Notes: generated by a model not told the origin, from the sequence alone. Counted from the stretch's first letter, positions 6,692 to 14,371 are shown. The stretch: 16,868 nt of DNA from DATKSS01 sp049582065 (GCA_049582065.1 JBAUTF010000039.1:1-16868); one strand, 5' to 3'. Made by a program: numbers and translations.

Positions 6692-7726
6692 GTGGAGGAA
6701 GCCCCACACCAGAACGGCTCCCAACCCAAGGCTGCGAGCAACGGTCACCTGAGCGTCGGCGGCTACCGCGTGCTGCGCGAGCTCGAGTCCGACAGCCTTG
6801 GCAAGGTCTACGAGGCGGAGCATCCACAGCTGCACCGCCGTGTCGCCGTGCGCACGATCAACCCGGCCGTGGCGCGCGATGTGAGCTTCTCGCGCCGCTT
6901 CCTCCTCGAGCTCCGTTCCTACACCGCGCTCGAGCATGAGGCGATCCCTCGCCTCTTCGATCTCGCTTACGATGGCGAATCGCCTTACCTCGTGACCGAA
7001 ATGATCCCAGGGCGAACCCTCGATGAGGTGTTCGGCGAAGGCGACCGGTACGAGCCGCAGGGCGTGATCGAGCTGTTGCGGCCGATCGCCGGCGCTCTCG
7101 ACTATGCGCACTCACGCGCGACAGTGCATCGCGACGTGAAGCCCGCCAACATCCTGCTCGCGGCAGACGGCCGCACGATGCTGACCGGCTTTGGTCTCGG
7201 CACGGTCGCGACGTTCAACACGGGACCCGGGGCCAGCGGTCCGGTGGCGCCTGACTACGTGGCGCCCGAGCGACTGGTCGGCCGCGAGGTGGATGGCCGC
7301 GCGGATGTGTACTCGCTGGCGGCGGTCGTCTTCGAAGCCGTCACCGGCCGCCGTCCGTTCTCGTCCAAGAGCTGGATCGAAACCTTGAGCCGCCGTCTGT
7401 ACGAGCAGCCGCCGAGCGCGCGCGACGCCGTACCCGATCTGCCGGCGCCTTTCGCCGCGGTCCTGCAGCAGGCGATGGACCGCGATCCAAACCGCCGCCC
7501 GGCGACCGCCGGGGAACTGCTCGACCGGCTCGATGCCGCGCTCAATGCGCCGCCCAACGACCACGACGGCGTCCACTGGTTGCAGCCTGCGATGCATCGC
7601 GGCACCATCGGCGTCAGCGCGGTGCTGGTCTTGTTGGTTGGCGTCGCGGAGGTCGCGTGGCTGCTCGAAGGCTCAGGCCTGACCCTGGTGATGAGCTTTG
7701 CCCGACGCGTCCTCGGGTTCCACTAG
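6692..7726 (+). CDS. Membrane-anchored PknB-like Ser/Thr kinase fold, probable pseudokinase
   Basis: A 344-residue protein with a bacterial Hanks-type kinase domain (about 25-285) and one C-terminal membrane helix (about 304-326), leaving only about 18 residues beyond it. HRDVKPAN (146-153), YVAPERL (189-195, APE motif), DVYSLA (205-210) and the C-lobe RPATAGEL are kinase hallmarks, and E73 fits the helix-C glutamate. However, the VAIK lysine is Arg (VAVRTI, R54), the Mg-binding DFG aspartate is Gly (LTGFGLG, G166), and the glycine-rich loop is degenerate (LESDSLGKVYEAE). Loss of both ATP- and Mg-positioning residues predicts weak or no phosphotransfer, so a scaffold or ATP-sensing role is likelier (inference). 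The GTG start at 6692 is the first in frame. It converges on the FecR-domain genes with a 19-bp gap. No PASTA or other extracellular sensor domain is present. Confidence 0.88.
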   Translation: MEEAPHQNGSQPKAASNGHLSVGGYRVLRELESDSLGKVYEAEHPQLHRRVAVRTINPAVARDVSFSRRFLLELRSYTALEHEAIPRLFDLAYDGESPYLVTEMIPGRTLDEVFGEGDRYEPQGVIELLRPIAGALDYAHSRATVHRDVKPANILLAADGRTMLTGFGLGTVATFNTGPGASGPVAPDYVAPERLVGREVDGRADVYSLAAVVFEAVTGRRPFSSKSWIETLSRRLYEQPPSARDAVPDLPAPFAAVLQQAMDRDPNRRPATAGELLDRLDAALNAPPNDHDGVHWLQPAMHRGTIGVSAVLVLLVGVAEVAWLLEGSGLTLVMSFARRVLGFH

Positions 7727-7745
7727 AGGCAAAAGGCTCTGGCGC

Positions 7746-9125
7746 TCACGCGCGACCGTCGACCATCAGGACCGAGTTGCAGGTGAAGAGCCGGTCGACC
7801 GTGAACCCGGGATTCACGCTGGACGGGTCTTGGCCGATCGCCGACCCGATCTGCTGCACGATCTGCTGACCGGGAACGCTCAAGCCGAACACGGTCGCGC
7901 CGACCGCCATGATGTCGAGCAGCCCATTGCGGGGAGTGAGCACGATCGTGCCCGACCAGCCGATCCCGTCATACGTGCCGGTCCCCGTGAGGATCGCACC
8001 CGAGACGGATCCGTCGCTGATCTTCAGCTTGAGGTTGGAGAGTCCCGATACCTGCACGGCGCCGGCGAGATCGTTCGCCGCGTATCCGCGATGTACCGCT
8101 CCCAGCTGCTCCACATCGGCGCTGGCGCAGGTCTCGACCGACGCCACCGCCACGAACGGACTCTCGCCGGCAGCGCCCAGTCCGCTCACCCCCGCGACCA
8201 CGATGCGATAGATGCCGCCGGGCGCGCTGTTGACGACCACGACGATCGGTGACGCACTTGTCTTCGAGTAGGTCGAGTTGTCAGGAGCCTGGACCGTGAG
8301 CTTCATCGTGCTGCCCTGGTAGCCCACCGACGCCTTGACGAGCCCTCCGCCGGCATAGCTGTACGTGAACTCCTGCTGCTCGCCGTCGTGCAGGGGCGGG
8401 CCGACGTAATCCTGCTCGGTGCCGGGCGTCGTGCCGGCGGCGACGGCGTCTGAGGCAGCGAGGTCCGGCCCGAAAGGATCGTTGGGATCGGCCTGAATGG
8501 GGCCCGGGGTGCCGATGGTGCCGCCTGGGTCGGCGGTCGCCTGCTCGCCCGCGATCAGGTGGACGTGGTTCTTCCCGTCGAAGTCCAGCGTGCCCTCGAA
8601 CAGCTTGACGGTCATGGATCCGTCCTTGGTGATGTAGACCTCGAACTTCGTTCCGCGCACGGTCGCGGTCGCCGATTTGCCCGCGACCTGGAACGTTGCG
8701 CCTGAAACGAGGTGCTGGACGTTGGTGAACGTGCGCCCGATCCCTTGGGCCAGCTTGCCGTCGTGGAGGTTGCCGCTCCTGGAGAGGTGGGCCGAATCGA
8801 GAGTGATGGTGGTGCCCGTCGCGAGGCGGGTGACCGTGCCGTCAGGAAGCAGCAGAGCGGCGCGGCCCTTGGCGTCGGTCTGCACCGAGTCGCCTGATTG
8901 AACGAGCGAGCCCGTCGTCGCCGGGGCGAAGGCGCCAGAACCGTGCTGGACCGAGGCGGCAGGTTGGTAGACCGTGAGGACGGCCGAGGCGCTGACCGCT
9001 GCCTGGGCGGACACGTTCACCCAGACGAGTAGGCCGGCCACGATCAAGACGACCACGACGAGGATGACCAGCAGGCGGCGCCCGCCCCTGCGCCGGGGAG
9101 GCATCCGGGCGGCTACGACTGACAT
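7746..9125 (-). CDS. FecR-domain membrane-anchored protein (paralog 1)
   Basis: A 459-residue protein with a basic N-terminus (PPRRRGGRR), one membrane helix (about 18-37) and the rest predicted outside the cytoplasm. Residues about 72-197 form a FecR domain: SGDSVQTDAKGRAALLLPDG, then VRGTKFEVYITKDG and the closing HLIAGEQATADP. A second beta-rich region (about 260-350, with STMKLTVQAPDNSTY and PGGIYRIVVAG) resembles pre-peptidase-type beta-sandwiches. The C-terminus ends in NPGFTVDRLFTCN. No FecI sigma factor or TonB receptor is nearby, so iron signalling is not implied. The start is the ATG at 9125; the frame stays open to 9587, but that extension overlaps the upstream paralog and lacks family resemblance. 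It is a tandem duplicate of the next gene upstream, 65 bp away. Function unknown. Confidence 0.85.
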   Translation of the reverse strand: MSVVAARMPPRRRGGRRLLVILVVVVLIVAGLLVWVNVSAQAAVSASAVLTVYQPAASVQHGSGAFAPATTGSLVQSGDSVQTDAKGRAALLLPDGTVTRLATGTTITLDSAHLSRSGNLHDGKLAQGIGRTFTNVQHLVSGATFQVAGKSATATVRGTKFEVYITKDGSMTVKLFEGTLDFDGKNHVHLIAGEQATADPGGTIGTPGPIQADPNDPFGPDLAASDAVAAGTTPGTEQDYVGPPLHDGEQQEFTYSYAGGGLVKASVGYQGSTMKLTVQAPDNSTYSKTSASPIVVVVNSAPGGIYRIVVAGVSGLGAAGESPFVAVASVETCASADVEQLGAVHRGYAANDLAGAVQVSGLSNLKLKISDGSVSGAILTGTGTYDGIGWSGTIVLTPRNGLLDIMAVGATVFGLSVPGQQIVQQIGSAIGQDPSSVNPGFTVDRLFTCNSVLMVDGRA

Positions 9126-9136
9126 GTTGCCCGGGA

Positions 9137-9142
9137 AAGATA
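9137..9142 (-). promoter_or_regulatory. -10-like box TATCTT before FecR paralog 1
   Basis: On the minus strand TATCTT ends 11 nt before the ATG. The surrounding AGCTATCTTTCCCGG is nearly repeated before paralog 2 (AGCTAACCTTCCCCGG), so this upstream element was duplicated with the gene or is conserved. Confidence 0.4.
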
Positions 9143-9190
9143 GCTCACCGCCCGCCTGACCGAGCGCGTTTAGGCCCGACGGCGGCGGGG

Positions 9191-10627
9191 CTACCGGTGG
9201 CCTTCGATCACCATCATGTCGTCGCCCGTCGCCGTGTTGCACGAGTAGACCCGATCCACGATGAAGCCCGAGGGGATCGAAGAGATCGAGTTGCCCCCAA
9301 AAGACGTGAGGCGGGAGATGACCTGTGTGGTCACGTTGATCCCGTGGACCGTGACCTGGGTGATCACCGCGCCCAGGTTCGGCGAGGCGGCGTAGAACGC
9401 GATCGTCCACGACAGAGGCAGACCGCCGACGTCGGAGTAGTAGACGATGCGGGCCGAGGTGGGGGACGTGCCCTGCACCTGCAGCGTCACTCCGGTGGAC
9501 CCGGCCTGAGCCAGCGCGTTGGCGATCTGTGAGTTGCTGAGCGTCTCGCGCACCGTCGTGCCGTTGTCCACGTTGCCCGGGGTGCACTGCGCGTCAGTCG
9601 CAAATGCGATGGAGTAAGGCTCGCCGCCCGCCGCTACGGAGATCGCGGTCACGACGGCTTTGTAAAGCCCCGGGGGTCCGTTGGCGATTCTGATCGGCGG
9701 GATCGGCGGCTGCCCCTGGCGCGAGTACACGGTGCCGTCAGGAGCAGTCACGACCACTTTCATCAGGCTGCCCGGATGGCAGAAGACAAGCGTCAGGTTG
9801 CCGCCCGGCGAGTAGTAGTCGCTCTCGGCGGTCTGCCCGTTGGTGAGGCTGTCGCCGGTCGAGGTCTGCAGCGTGCCGGTGGTGGTGCCCGAGGAGGCGG
9901 CGTTGGCGCACTGCGACGTCATCGGGAATGGATCCTGCGAGTCGAACTGGTTCGACCGTTGGTTGGCGAGCTTGCCGTTCGCGTCGGCGTCGATCTCCTG
10001 TCCGGCCGTGAGCCGCACGCTTGTCGTGCCCGACACCGTGACGGTGCCGACGAACACCCAGATCCGGTTGGTCCCGTCCGGCCGGACGAGGACCTCGAAC
10101 TGAGTGCCCCGCACCTGTGCGCTGACGGAGTGGCCGCCGACCTGGAACGAGGCGCCGCCGACCAGGTGCTGCACGTCGGTGAACGTGCGTCCGACCTTCT
10201 GCAGCACGCTGGCGCTCTGGAGATTTCCGTTCTTTTGGAGCTGCAGCGAGCTCAAGGTCACCGTGGTGCCGGGGAGCATGCGCACGAGCGACCCGTCAGG
10301 AAACTGGATGGCCGCGTGGCCGCCGGCTTGAGTCGCCACCGTATTGCCCACGTTCAGCGCCTCGCCCGGGATGGCGGGATTGCCGTCGACGGTGACCGGC
10401 TGGTTGAACACCACGAGCGCTGCGGACGCGTTGACCGCAGCCGATGCCTGCACCACGAAGAACCAGTACCCGCCGCCCACGACCAGCAGCGCGACCAGAA
10501 GGACGATGAGCAGGCAGCTCCCACAACCGCAGCCGCATCCACGACCGAAGCAGCCCGACTTCGGAGGCGCGGACGGCGGCACGGCTTGCTGCTGGACGGG
10601 AGGCGCGGGCGGTGGCTGGATTGCCAT
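9191..10627 (-). CDS. FecR-domain membrane-anchored protein with Cys-rich juxtamembrane motif (paralog 2)
   Basis: A 478-residue protein. The N-terminal 24 residues are Pro/Gln/Ala-rich; then comes the cysteine cluster CFGRGCGCGCGSC (C26, C31, C33, C35, C38) directly before a membrane helix (about 39-59). The FecR domain covers about 90-215: GNTVATQAGGHAAIQFPDGS, GRTFTDVQHLVGGASFQV, VRGTQFEVLVRPDG, LTAGQEIDA. A beta-rich region (about 285-345, GSLMKVVVTAPDGTVYS, PPGLYKAVVTAI) and a C-terminal region ending GFIVDRVYSCN follow, each matching paralog 1. Cysteines just inside the membrane could be acylated or bind metal (inference). The ATG at 10627 lies 12 nt after the lipoprotein stop, so the two are probably one operon. 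No FecI partner is visible; function unknown. Confidence 0.87.
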   Translation of the reverse strand: MAIQPPPAPPVQQQAVPPSAPPKSGCFGRGCGCGCGSCLLIVLLVALLVVGGGYWFFVVQASAAVNASAALVVFNQPVTVDGNPAIPGEALNVGNTVATQAGGHAAIQFPDGSLVRMLPGTTVTLSSLQLQKNGNLQSASVLQKVGRTFTDVQHLVGGASFQVGGHSVSAQVRGTQFEVLVRPDGTNRIWVFVGTVTVSGTTSVRLTAGQEIDADANGKLANQRSNQFDSQDPFPMTSQCANAASSGTTTGTLQTSTGDSLTNGQTAESDYYSPGGNLTLVFCHPGSLMKVVVTAPDGTVYSRQGQPPIPPIRIANGPPGLYKAVVTAISVAAGGEPYSIAFATDAQCTPGNVDNGTTVRETLSNSQIANALAQAGSTGVTLQVQGTSPTSARIVYYSDVGGLPLSWTIAFYAASPNLGAVITQVTVHGINVTTQVISRLTSFGGNSISSIPSGFIVDRVYSCNTATGDDMMVIEGHR

Positions 10628-10636
10628 CGCCGGGGA

Positions 10637-10642
10637 AGGTTA
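10637..10642 (-). promoter_or_regulatory. -10-like box TAACCT before FecR paralog 2
   Basis: TAACCT on the minus strand ends 9 nt before the ATG at 10627, but its TAA is also the stop codon of the upstream lipoprotein gene, so the match may be coincidental. It is kept because the element recurs before paralog 1. Confidence 0.3.
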
Positions 10643-11236
10643 GCTGGTCGTTGCCTGGAAATCGACGACTAATCGAGCAGGGTCGGCCAGCGTGAAGACC
10701 CGCATGCAGGCCGGGCGGCTCAGGCCGAGCCCCCACGAGACATAGCCCTCGAAGTCCTCGGTCTGGCGCGCCTCCTGGAGGACTTTGAATTCTGGATGGA
10801 CGATGTCGGTCGGACCGGTGAAGGTCGTGGCGCCCGTCGCGGAGTGAACCTGCACGAGGACGCCCGCCGTGCCCAACAGCGTGAGGGTCTGGCCGCCGGC
10901 CCCCTGCGGGAACACTGGTTTGGCCTGGCGTTTGACTGTGAACGTCGGGACGATCGAATCGAGCTGCAGAACGAAGCGGTCATAGCCCGAAAGCTCGGCC
11001 ATTCTCGCCGCTATGGTGTTGGCCACGCCTTTGGTGCCCCCCGAGGCGTCCGTGCATGCGAAAGCCGGCAGGTCGTTACCGGGAGGCGTCGGGGGCGTGA
11101 CGGGCGGGGCCGAGATCCTCGGGCCGGACGCGATCGAGGTCGGTGCCACGCTGGGGCTGACCGCGGCGATCGGCGAGATCGCCGGCCCGCAGCCGGTAAG
11201 GGCCACGATCAAAGCCAGGATAAGGGCGGGTCGCAC
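10640..11236 (-). CDS. Lipoprotein with AMIN-like domain
   Basis: From the GTG at 11236 this is a 198-residue protein with a classic lipoprotein signal: RPALILALIVALTGC, lipobox LTGC with the lipidated Cys at residue 16. A Pro/Ser/Thr-rich linker (about 17-58) follows. The folded part (about 60-195: GYDRFVLQLD, PTFTVKRQAKPVFPQG, LLGTAGVLVQV, YVSWGLGLSRPACMRVFTLADPARLVVDF) resembles AMIN-like domains of actinobacterial-type lipoproteins; AMIN domains usually localise proteins to the envelope. C61 and C177 could form a disulfide. The frame stays open upstream, but that part covers the tRNA-Leu on the other strand, so the GTG right before the signal peptide is preferred. A TACCAT box lies 6 nt upstream. 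It leads a likely operon with both FecR genes. Precise role unknown. Confidence 0.83.
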   Translation of the reverse strand: MRPALILALIVALTGCGPAISPIAAVSPSVAPTSIASGPRISAPPVTPPTPPGNDLPAFACTDASGGTKGVANTIAARMAELSGYDRFVLQLDSIVPTFTVKRQAKPVFPQGAGGQTLTLLGTAGVLVQVHSATGATTFTGPTDIVHPEFKVLQEARQTEDFEGYVSWGLGLSRPACMRVFTLADPARLVVDFQATTS

Positions 11237-11242
11237 CGGCCA

Positions 11243-11248
11243 ATGGTA
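11243..11248 (-). promoter_or_regulatory. -10-like box TACCAT before the lipoprotein gene
   Basis: TACCAT on the minus strand ends 6 nt before the GTG at 11236. TATGGT on the plus strand (11247-11252) abuts it and could be the -10 of the divergent tRNA-Leu at 11272. The 35-bp gap would then hold two back-to-back promoters. Confidence 0.4.
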
Positions 11249-11271
11249 TGGTCGTGGCTCGCCCGGAGAGC

Positions 11272-11358
11272 GCCGAGGTGGCGGAACAGGCAGACGCGTC
11301 GGTCTCAAAAACCGATGTCCGCAAGGACGTGCGGGTTCGACTCCCGCTCTCGGCACCA
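11272..11358 (+). tRNA. tRNA-Leu(CAA) with encoded CCA
   Basis: A class II tRNA. The acceptor GCCGAGG (11272-11278) pairs with TCTCGGC (11348-11354), including one G-T pair, with discriminator A at 11355 and CCA at 11356-11358. Anticodon stem TCGGT/ACCGA encloses loop CTCAAAA, anticodon CAA at 11306-11308 (reads UUG). T arm GCGGG-TTCGACT-CCCGC; the variable arm has GTCC-GCAA-GGAC. Its encoded CCA contrasts with the UAG isoacceptor at 6300. Confidence 0.96.
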
Positions 11359-11517
11359 TGACCTCAACAACGGGAAGCCGGGGCGGATCGTTCTGATCTC
11401 AGGAGGCGTTCCAGCCGGTGCGAACGCGTCGCACGATGGCCCACGGCCAAAGGCCCCGGTCATTCCGGTTATGGACTCTGTTACGCCCCCGTTCGCATGC
11501 TACAGGTCGAGAACTGA

Positions 11518-11523
11518 TACTTT
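11518..11523 (+). promoter_or_regulatory. -10-like box TACTTT before the desaturase gene
   Basis: TACTTT lies 8 nt before the TTG at 11532 and within an AT-richer stretch (11460-11525) that reads poorly as coding sequence. It supports a leaderless start at 11532 over the upstream GTG. Confidence 0.35.
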
Positions 11524-11531
11524 TGGCAGCC

Positions 11532-12581
11532 TTGCTTACTGATGCTGCGCCGGTCTCCGGCCAGTCGACCGTCTCCAACGAAAGCGATTACGCCTCGCTC
11601 AAGCGAAGAATTCAGGTCGCCGGCCTGCTGGACAAGCGTCCCGCGTACTACTTCCTGAGCATCTCGACCAACCTCGTCATGTTCTTCGGCTGCCTGCTCG
11701 TGCTGTTCTCGGTCAAGCCGATCTGGGCGCAGGCGCTGGCCGCGGTCGGCCTGGCCCTTGTGTCCGGACAGCTCGGCTATCAGCTTCACGACTCAGGCCA
11801 CCGCCAGATGTTCGCGTCGGCCGGGAAGAACGCGCTGGTCGGGCTGTTGACCGCCGACCTGCTGCTCGGGATGAGCTACGGCTGGTGGGTCCACAAGCAC
11901 AACCTGCACCATGGGAACCCGAACGACATCGACCTCGATCCCGACATCAAGGTCGGCGCCATCGCATACACGACCGAGCATGCCATGGCACGGAAGAGGT
12001 TCGGCCGGCTCGTCGCGATGTACCAGGCATACTTCTTCTTTCCTCTCACCACGCTCCTGGCCTGGAGCATGCACGTGACCGGGGCCTCATACCTGGTCAA
12101 GGGACCGTCCCGCTACCGGACCCTCGAGTTCTGCCTGCTTTCGATCCACGCGGTCGTGTACATCGTCGCGATGCTCTACTTCCTGGGACCGTGGTCGGCG
12201 CTCATGGTGATCCTCATCCACAAGGCCGTCGGCGGCGCGTACCTCGCCTCGGTCTTCGCTCCGAACCACAAAGGGATGCCTCAGACGGACAGCCACACGC
12301 GCATGGACTTCGTGCGCACGCAGGTGCTGACCGCCCGAAACATTCGCGGACACCCCGTCACCGACCTCTGGTACGGGTCGCTGAACTACCAGATCGAGCA
12401 CCACCTGTTCCCGACCATGCCACGCCTGAACATGAGGCGCGCGCAGCCGATCATCAAAGAGTTCTGTGCCGAGCGCGGCATCGAGTACTACGAGACGTCC
12501 TTCTTGCAGTCCTACCGCGAGCTGCTTGGGTTCTTGAACGAGATCGGCGCGCCCCTTCGCGAGGCCCGCGCCCAGGCGTAG
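11532..12581 (+). CDS. Membrane fatty-acid (acyl-CoA/acyl-lipid) desaturase
   Basis: An integral membrane di-iron desaturase that introduces a double bond into fatty acyl chains. The three histidine boxes are HDSGH (86-90), HNLHH (123-127) and QIEHH (287-291, in NYQIEHHLFPTMPR); Q in place of the first His of box 3 is typical of front-end/delta-6-like and mycobacterial DesA3-like enzymes. Hydrophobic pairs flank the boxes (about 37-75, 100-118, 168-190, 200-235). No cytochrome b5 domain is fused, so electrons must come from separate redox partners. The start is uncertain: GTG 11418 has AGGAGG 11 nt upstream, but the first 38 codons from there use rare codons and look noncoding, so I prefer TTG 11532 (349 residues). 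It converges on DUF2207 with a 5-nt gap. Cold adaptation of membranes is a common role (family knowledge). Confidence 0.9.
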   Translation: MLTDAAPVSGQSTVSNESDYASLKRRIQVAGLLDKRPAYYFLSISTNLVMFFGCLLVLFSVKPIWAQALAAVGLALVSGQLGYQLHDSGHRQMFASAGKNALVGLLTADLLLGMSYGWWVHKHNLHHGNPNDIDLDPDIKVGAIAYTTEHAMARKRFGRLVAMYQAYFFFPLTTLLAWSMHVTGASYLVKGPSRYRTLEFCLLSIHAVVYIVAMLYFLGPWSALMVILIHKAVGGAYLASVFAPNHKGMPQTDSHTRMDFVRTQVLTARNIRGHPVTDLWYGSLNYQIEHHLFPTMPRLNMRRAQPIIKEFCAERGIEYYETSFLQSYRELLGFLNEIGAPLREARAQA

Positions 12582-12586
12582 CAGAC

Positions 12587-14371
12587 TTACCAGCTGCCCC
12601 CGCCGCCGCCTCCGCCTCCGCCTCCGGAAAAGCCGCCACCGCTGAATCCGCTCGAGCTTCCCGCCGACGGAGGCGTGTAGCTGATTGCACTCGAGATGCT
12701 CGAGTTCAAGGACTCGAGGCTGTTCGCCAACAGCGCCGCCTGGAACGGACCTGTCCCGGAATACCAGCTGCTGCTCGCGCTGGTGTCGATGCCTTCGAAG
12801 GCCTTCGCCCATTGGGTGACGCACCCAAAGACGATCGCGTAGGGGAGGAGGTCGGTGAAGATCTGAGCCTTTTCGGCGAACTGCTGGCGGTACTTCTCCG
12901 CCGTGGTCATGTAGAGCCGGAAGCCGAGGGTGTGGTGAAGGAGCTCGTGGCCTGCGGCGGTGCGCTGCGACATGGAGCGGAAGGTGATGGTCAGCACCAT
13001 GCCGACGATGACCACCGCGGCGCCGATCAGACCCCAGCCGAAGGCGATGCCCAGCAGGAAGGCGAGCGCGCAGCCCAGAACGATGATCCCGATGCCGAGG
13101 CAGCCCCACCCCGCCCGCGCCAGGTCGGGTCGGGTGGAGAAAAGCTTGCGGGACATCGCGTTGGAATAGATCTGGCTCTCGGCGACCCTCAGCGTGGGGG
13201 CGAAAGTGCCCTTGAGCTCCGACAGCTTGACCTGCTGACGGCCGGCGAACAGACCGTCCAGCAGGGTCTTCTCGAAGGGCTGGAGGGAGGCGACCTCCGC
13301 TTCTTTCCGCGTCAGCGTCCAGTCCTTCTGGCCCAGCACCTCGGCGATGGTCATGTGGCCGCGTACGGCGAGGTCGACGATGGTGGCGGTGACGTCCTTG
13401 TGGTCGGCCCTCTCGTCCAGGACGACCCCGAGCAGAGCCGGCCTCAGGTCCTGGGGAGGTCCGAACTCGACGACCACAGGGTCGTGGTGGACGAGCGGCT
13501 CGGCGCGCTCACGCGGGTCGTTGGTGAGGTAGTACTGGGTCAGGTATTCGCGGTCGCGGCCGTGCATCCACCAGTTCCAGGCCACCAGCCCGACGCCCAC
13601 GATCAGGATCATCAGGCTGAGCCCGGCGGTGAACGGGTTGAGGTCGAACGCGTCCTGCGGGAACTGGCGCTTGCGGGGCTCCAGGAGCGGGGGCGGCACG
13701 TCGACGGCGCCCTTGTTTAGAGCCGCGACGACCGACATCTCCTCGCCTGAGGCGAGAGGCCTGGTCGAGGAGAACGCGACGGTGTCGCCGGAGGTCTCGT
13801 ACTTGCAAGCCTCGGTCGACCCGGTCGGGCCCTGGTAGCAGGCGGCCTTCTGGAACGAGTTCGTGGGCAGGATCACCGTCGCGGTCACCGACTGCTTCGG
13901 CACCGGCCAGAGCGCGCCGTCGACGTTCCAGAACAGCTCGTCGTGGTCCGAGAACGAGTTCATCGCTCCAACGACCTTGTAGGTGATGACGTATCGCTCG
14001 GCGCCGGTCACCAGGCGATTGGGATCTCCGATCTTGATCACCTCGTTGTCGCTGTCGACCGACGCTGTGTACGGGACGTTCTGGGTCCCATCGGTGACCG
14101 TCACAACGCTCAGCCGGTAGTAGCGATCGTTGGTGTCGTTGTACTGGTAGCGGAGCGGGATGGTGCGGAAGATGCCGTGCTTCTGCTGAGAGCCGAAGTC
14201 GACCCTGATGTCCTCCTGGACGATCAGCGTGGAATCCACGCTGACGGCGATCAGGGAGTCGAACGAGGTTATGACCCACCCCTCGTCGGCGGCGGCCGGT
14301 CTGGCGGTGAAGGCCACCACCCAGCTCACGGCAATTGCGGCTACCGCCAGGCGGGCGAGGCGAATCGTCAT
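12587..14371 (-). CDS. DUF2207 family membrane protein with poly-Gly tail
   Basis: A 594-residue protein with a signal peptide (1-28, likely cleavage after ARPAAA), a long extracytoplasmic N-terminal DUF2207 domain (about 30-240: LIVQEDIRVDFG, HGIFRTIPLRY, YVITYKVVGAMNSFSDHDELFWNV, WPVP), a membrane helix (about 249-268), a cytoplasmic stretch including a winged-helix-like ATIVDLAVRGHMTI segment, and a hydrophobic pair (about 421-464). The last 20 residues are Gly/Ser-rich (SGGGFSGGGGGGGGGGSW), a tail typical of this family. Function of DUF2207 proteins is unknown; they are membrane proteins, often called predicted membrane protein YciQ-like. The ATG at 14371 is 26 bp from the divergent typA start. 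The poly-Gly codons make the GC-only tract at 12598-12640, a likely slippage spot. Confidence 0.92.
   Translation of the reverse strand: MTIRLARLAVAAIAVSWVVAFTARPAAADEGWVITSFDSLIAVSVDSTLIVQEDIRVDFGSQQKHGIFRTIPLRYQYNDTNDRYYRLSVVTVTDGTQNVPYTASVDSDNEVIKIGDPNRLVTGAERYVITYKVVGAMNSFSDHDELFWNVDGALWPVPKQSVTATVILPTNSFQKAACYQGPTGSTEACKYETSGDTVAFSSTRPLASGEEMSVVAALNKGAVDVPPPLLEPRKRQFPQDAFDLNPFTAGLSLMILIVGVGLVAWNWWMHGRDREYLTQYYLTNDPRERAEPLVHHDPVVVEFGPPQDLRPALLGVVLDERADHKDVTATIVDLAVRGHMTIAEVLGQKDWTLTRKEAEVASLQPFEKTLLDGLFAGRQQVKLSELKGTFAPTLRVAESQIYSNAMSRKLFSTRPDLARAGWGCLGIGIIVLGCALAFLLGIAFGWGLIGAAVVIVGMVLTITFRSMSQRTAAGHELLHHTLGFRLYMTTAEKYRQQFAEKAQIFTDLLPYAIVFGCVTQWAKAFEGIDTSASSSWYSGTGPFQAALLANSLESLNSSISSAISYTPPSAGSSSGFSGGGFSGGGGGGGGGGSW

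Noticed and set aside
6485..7111. 208-codon open frame on the minus strand before the kinase
   Set aside because: Most of it is antisense to the kinase domain; the rest has no family resemblance.
9126..9587. N-terminal extension of FecR paralog 1 up to 9587
   Set aside because: It lies antisense-frame within the other paralog's coding region, is Arg/His-rich without family resemblance, and precedes a clear membrane anchor.
9776..10672. 298-codon open frame on the plus strand
   Set aside because: It is the complement shadow of FecR paralog 2, with no recognisable motif.
12598..12640. GGC/GGA-type trinucleotide repeat
   Set aside because: It is simply the coding sequence of the DUF2207 poly-Gly tail.
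11885..13720. 611-codon open frame on the plus strand
   Set aside because: It is a GC-driven shadow across the desaturase and DUF2207 genes, with low-complexity Arg/Ala/Pro composition.
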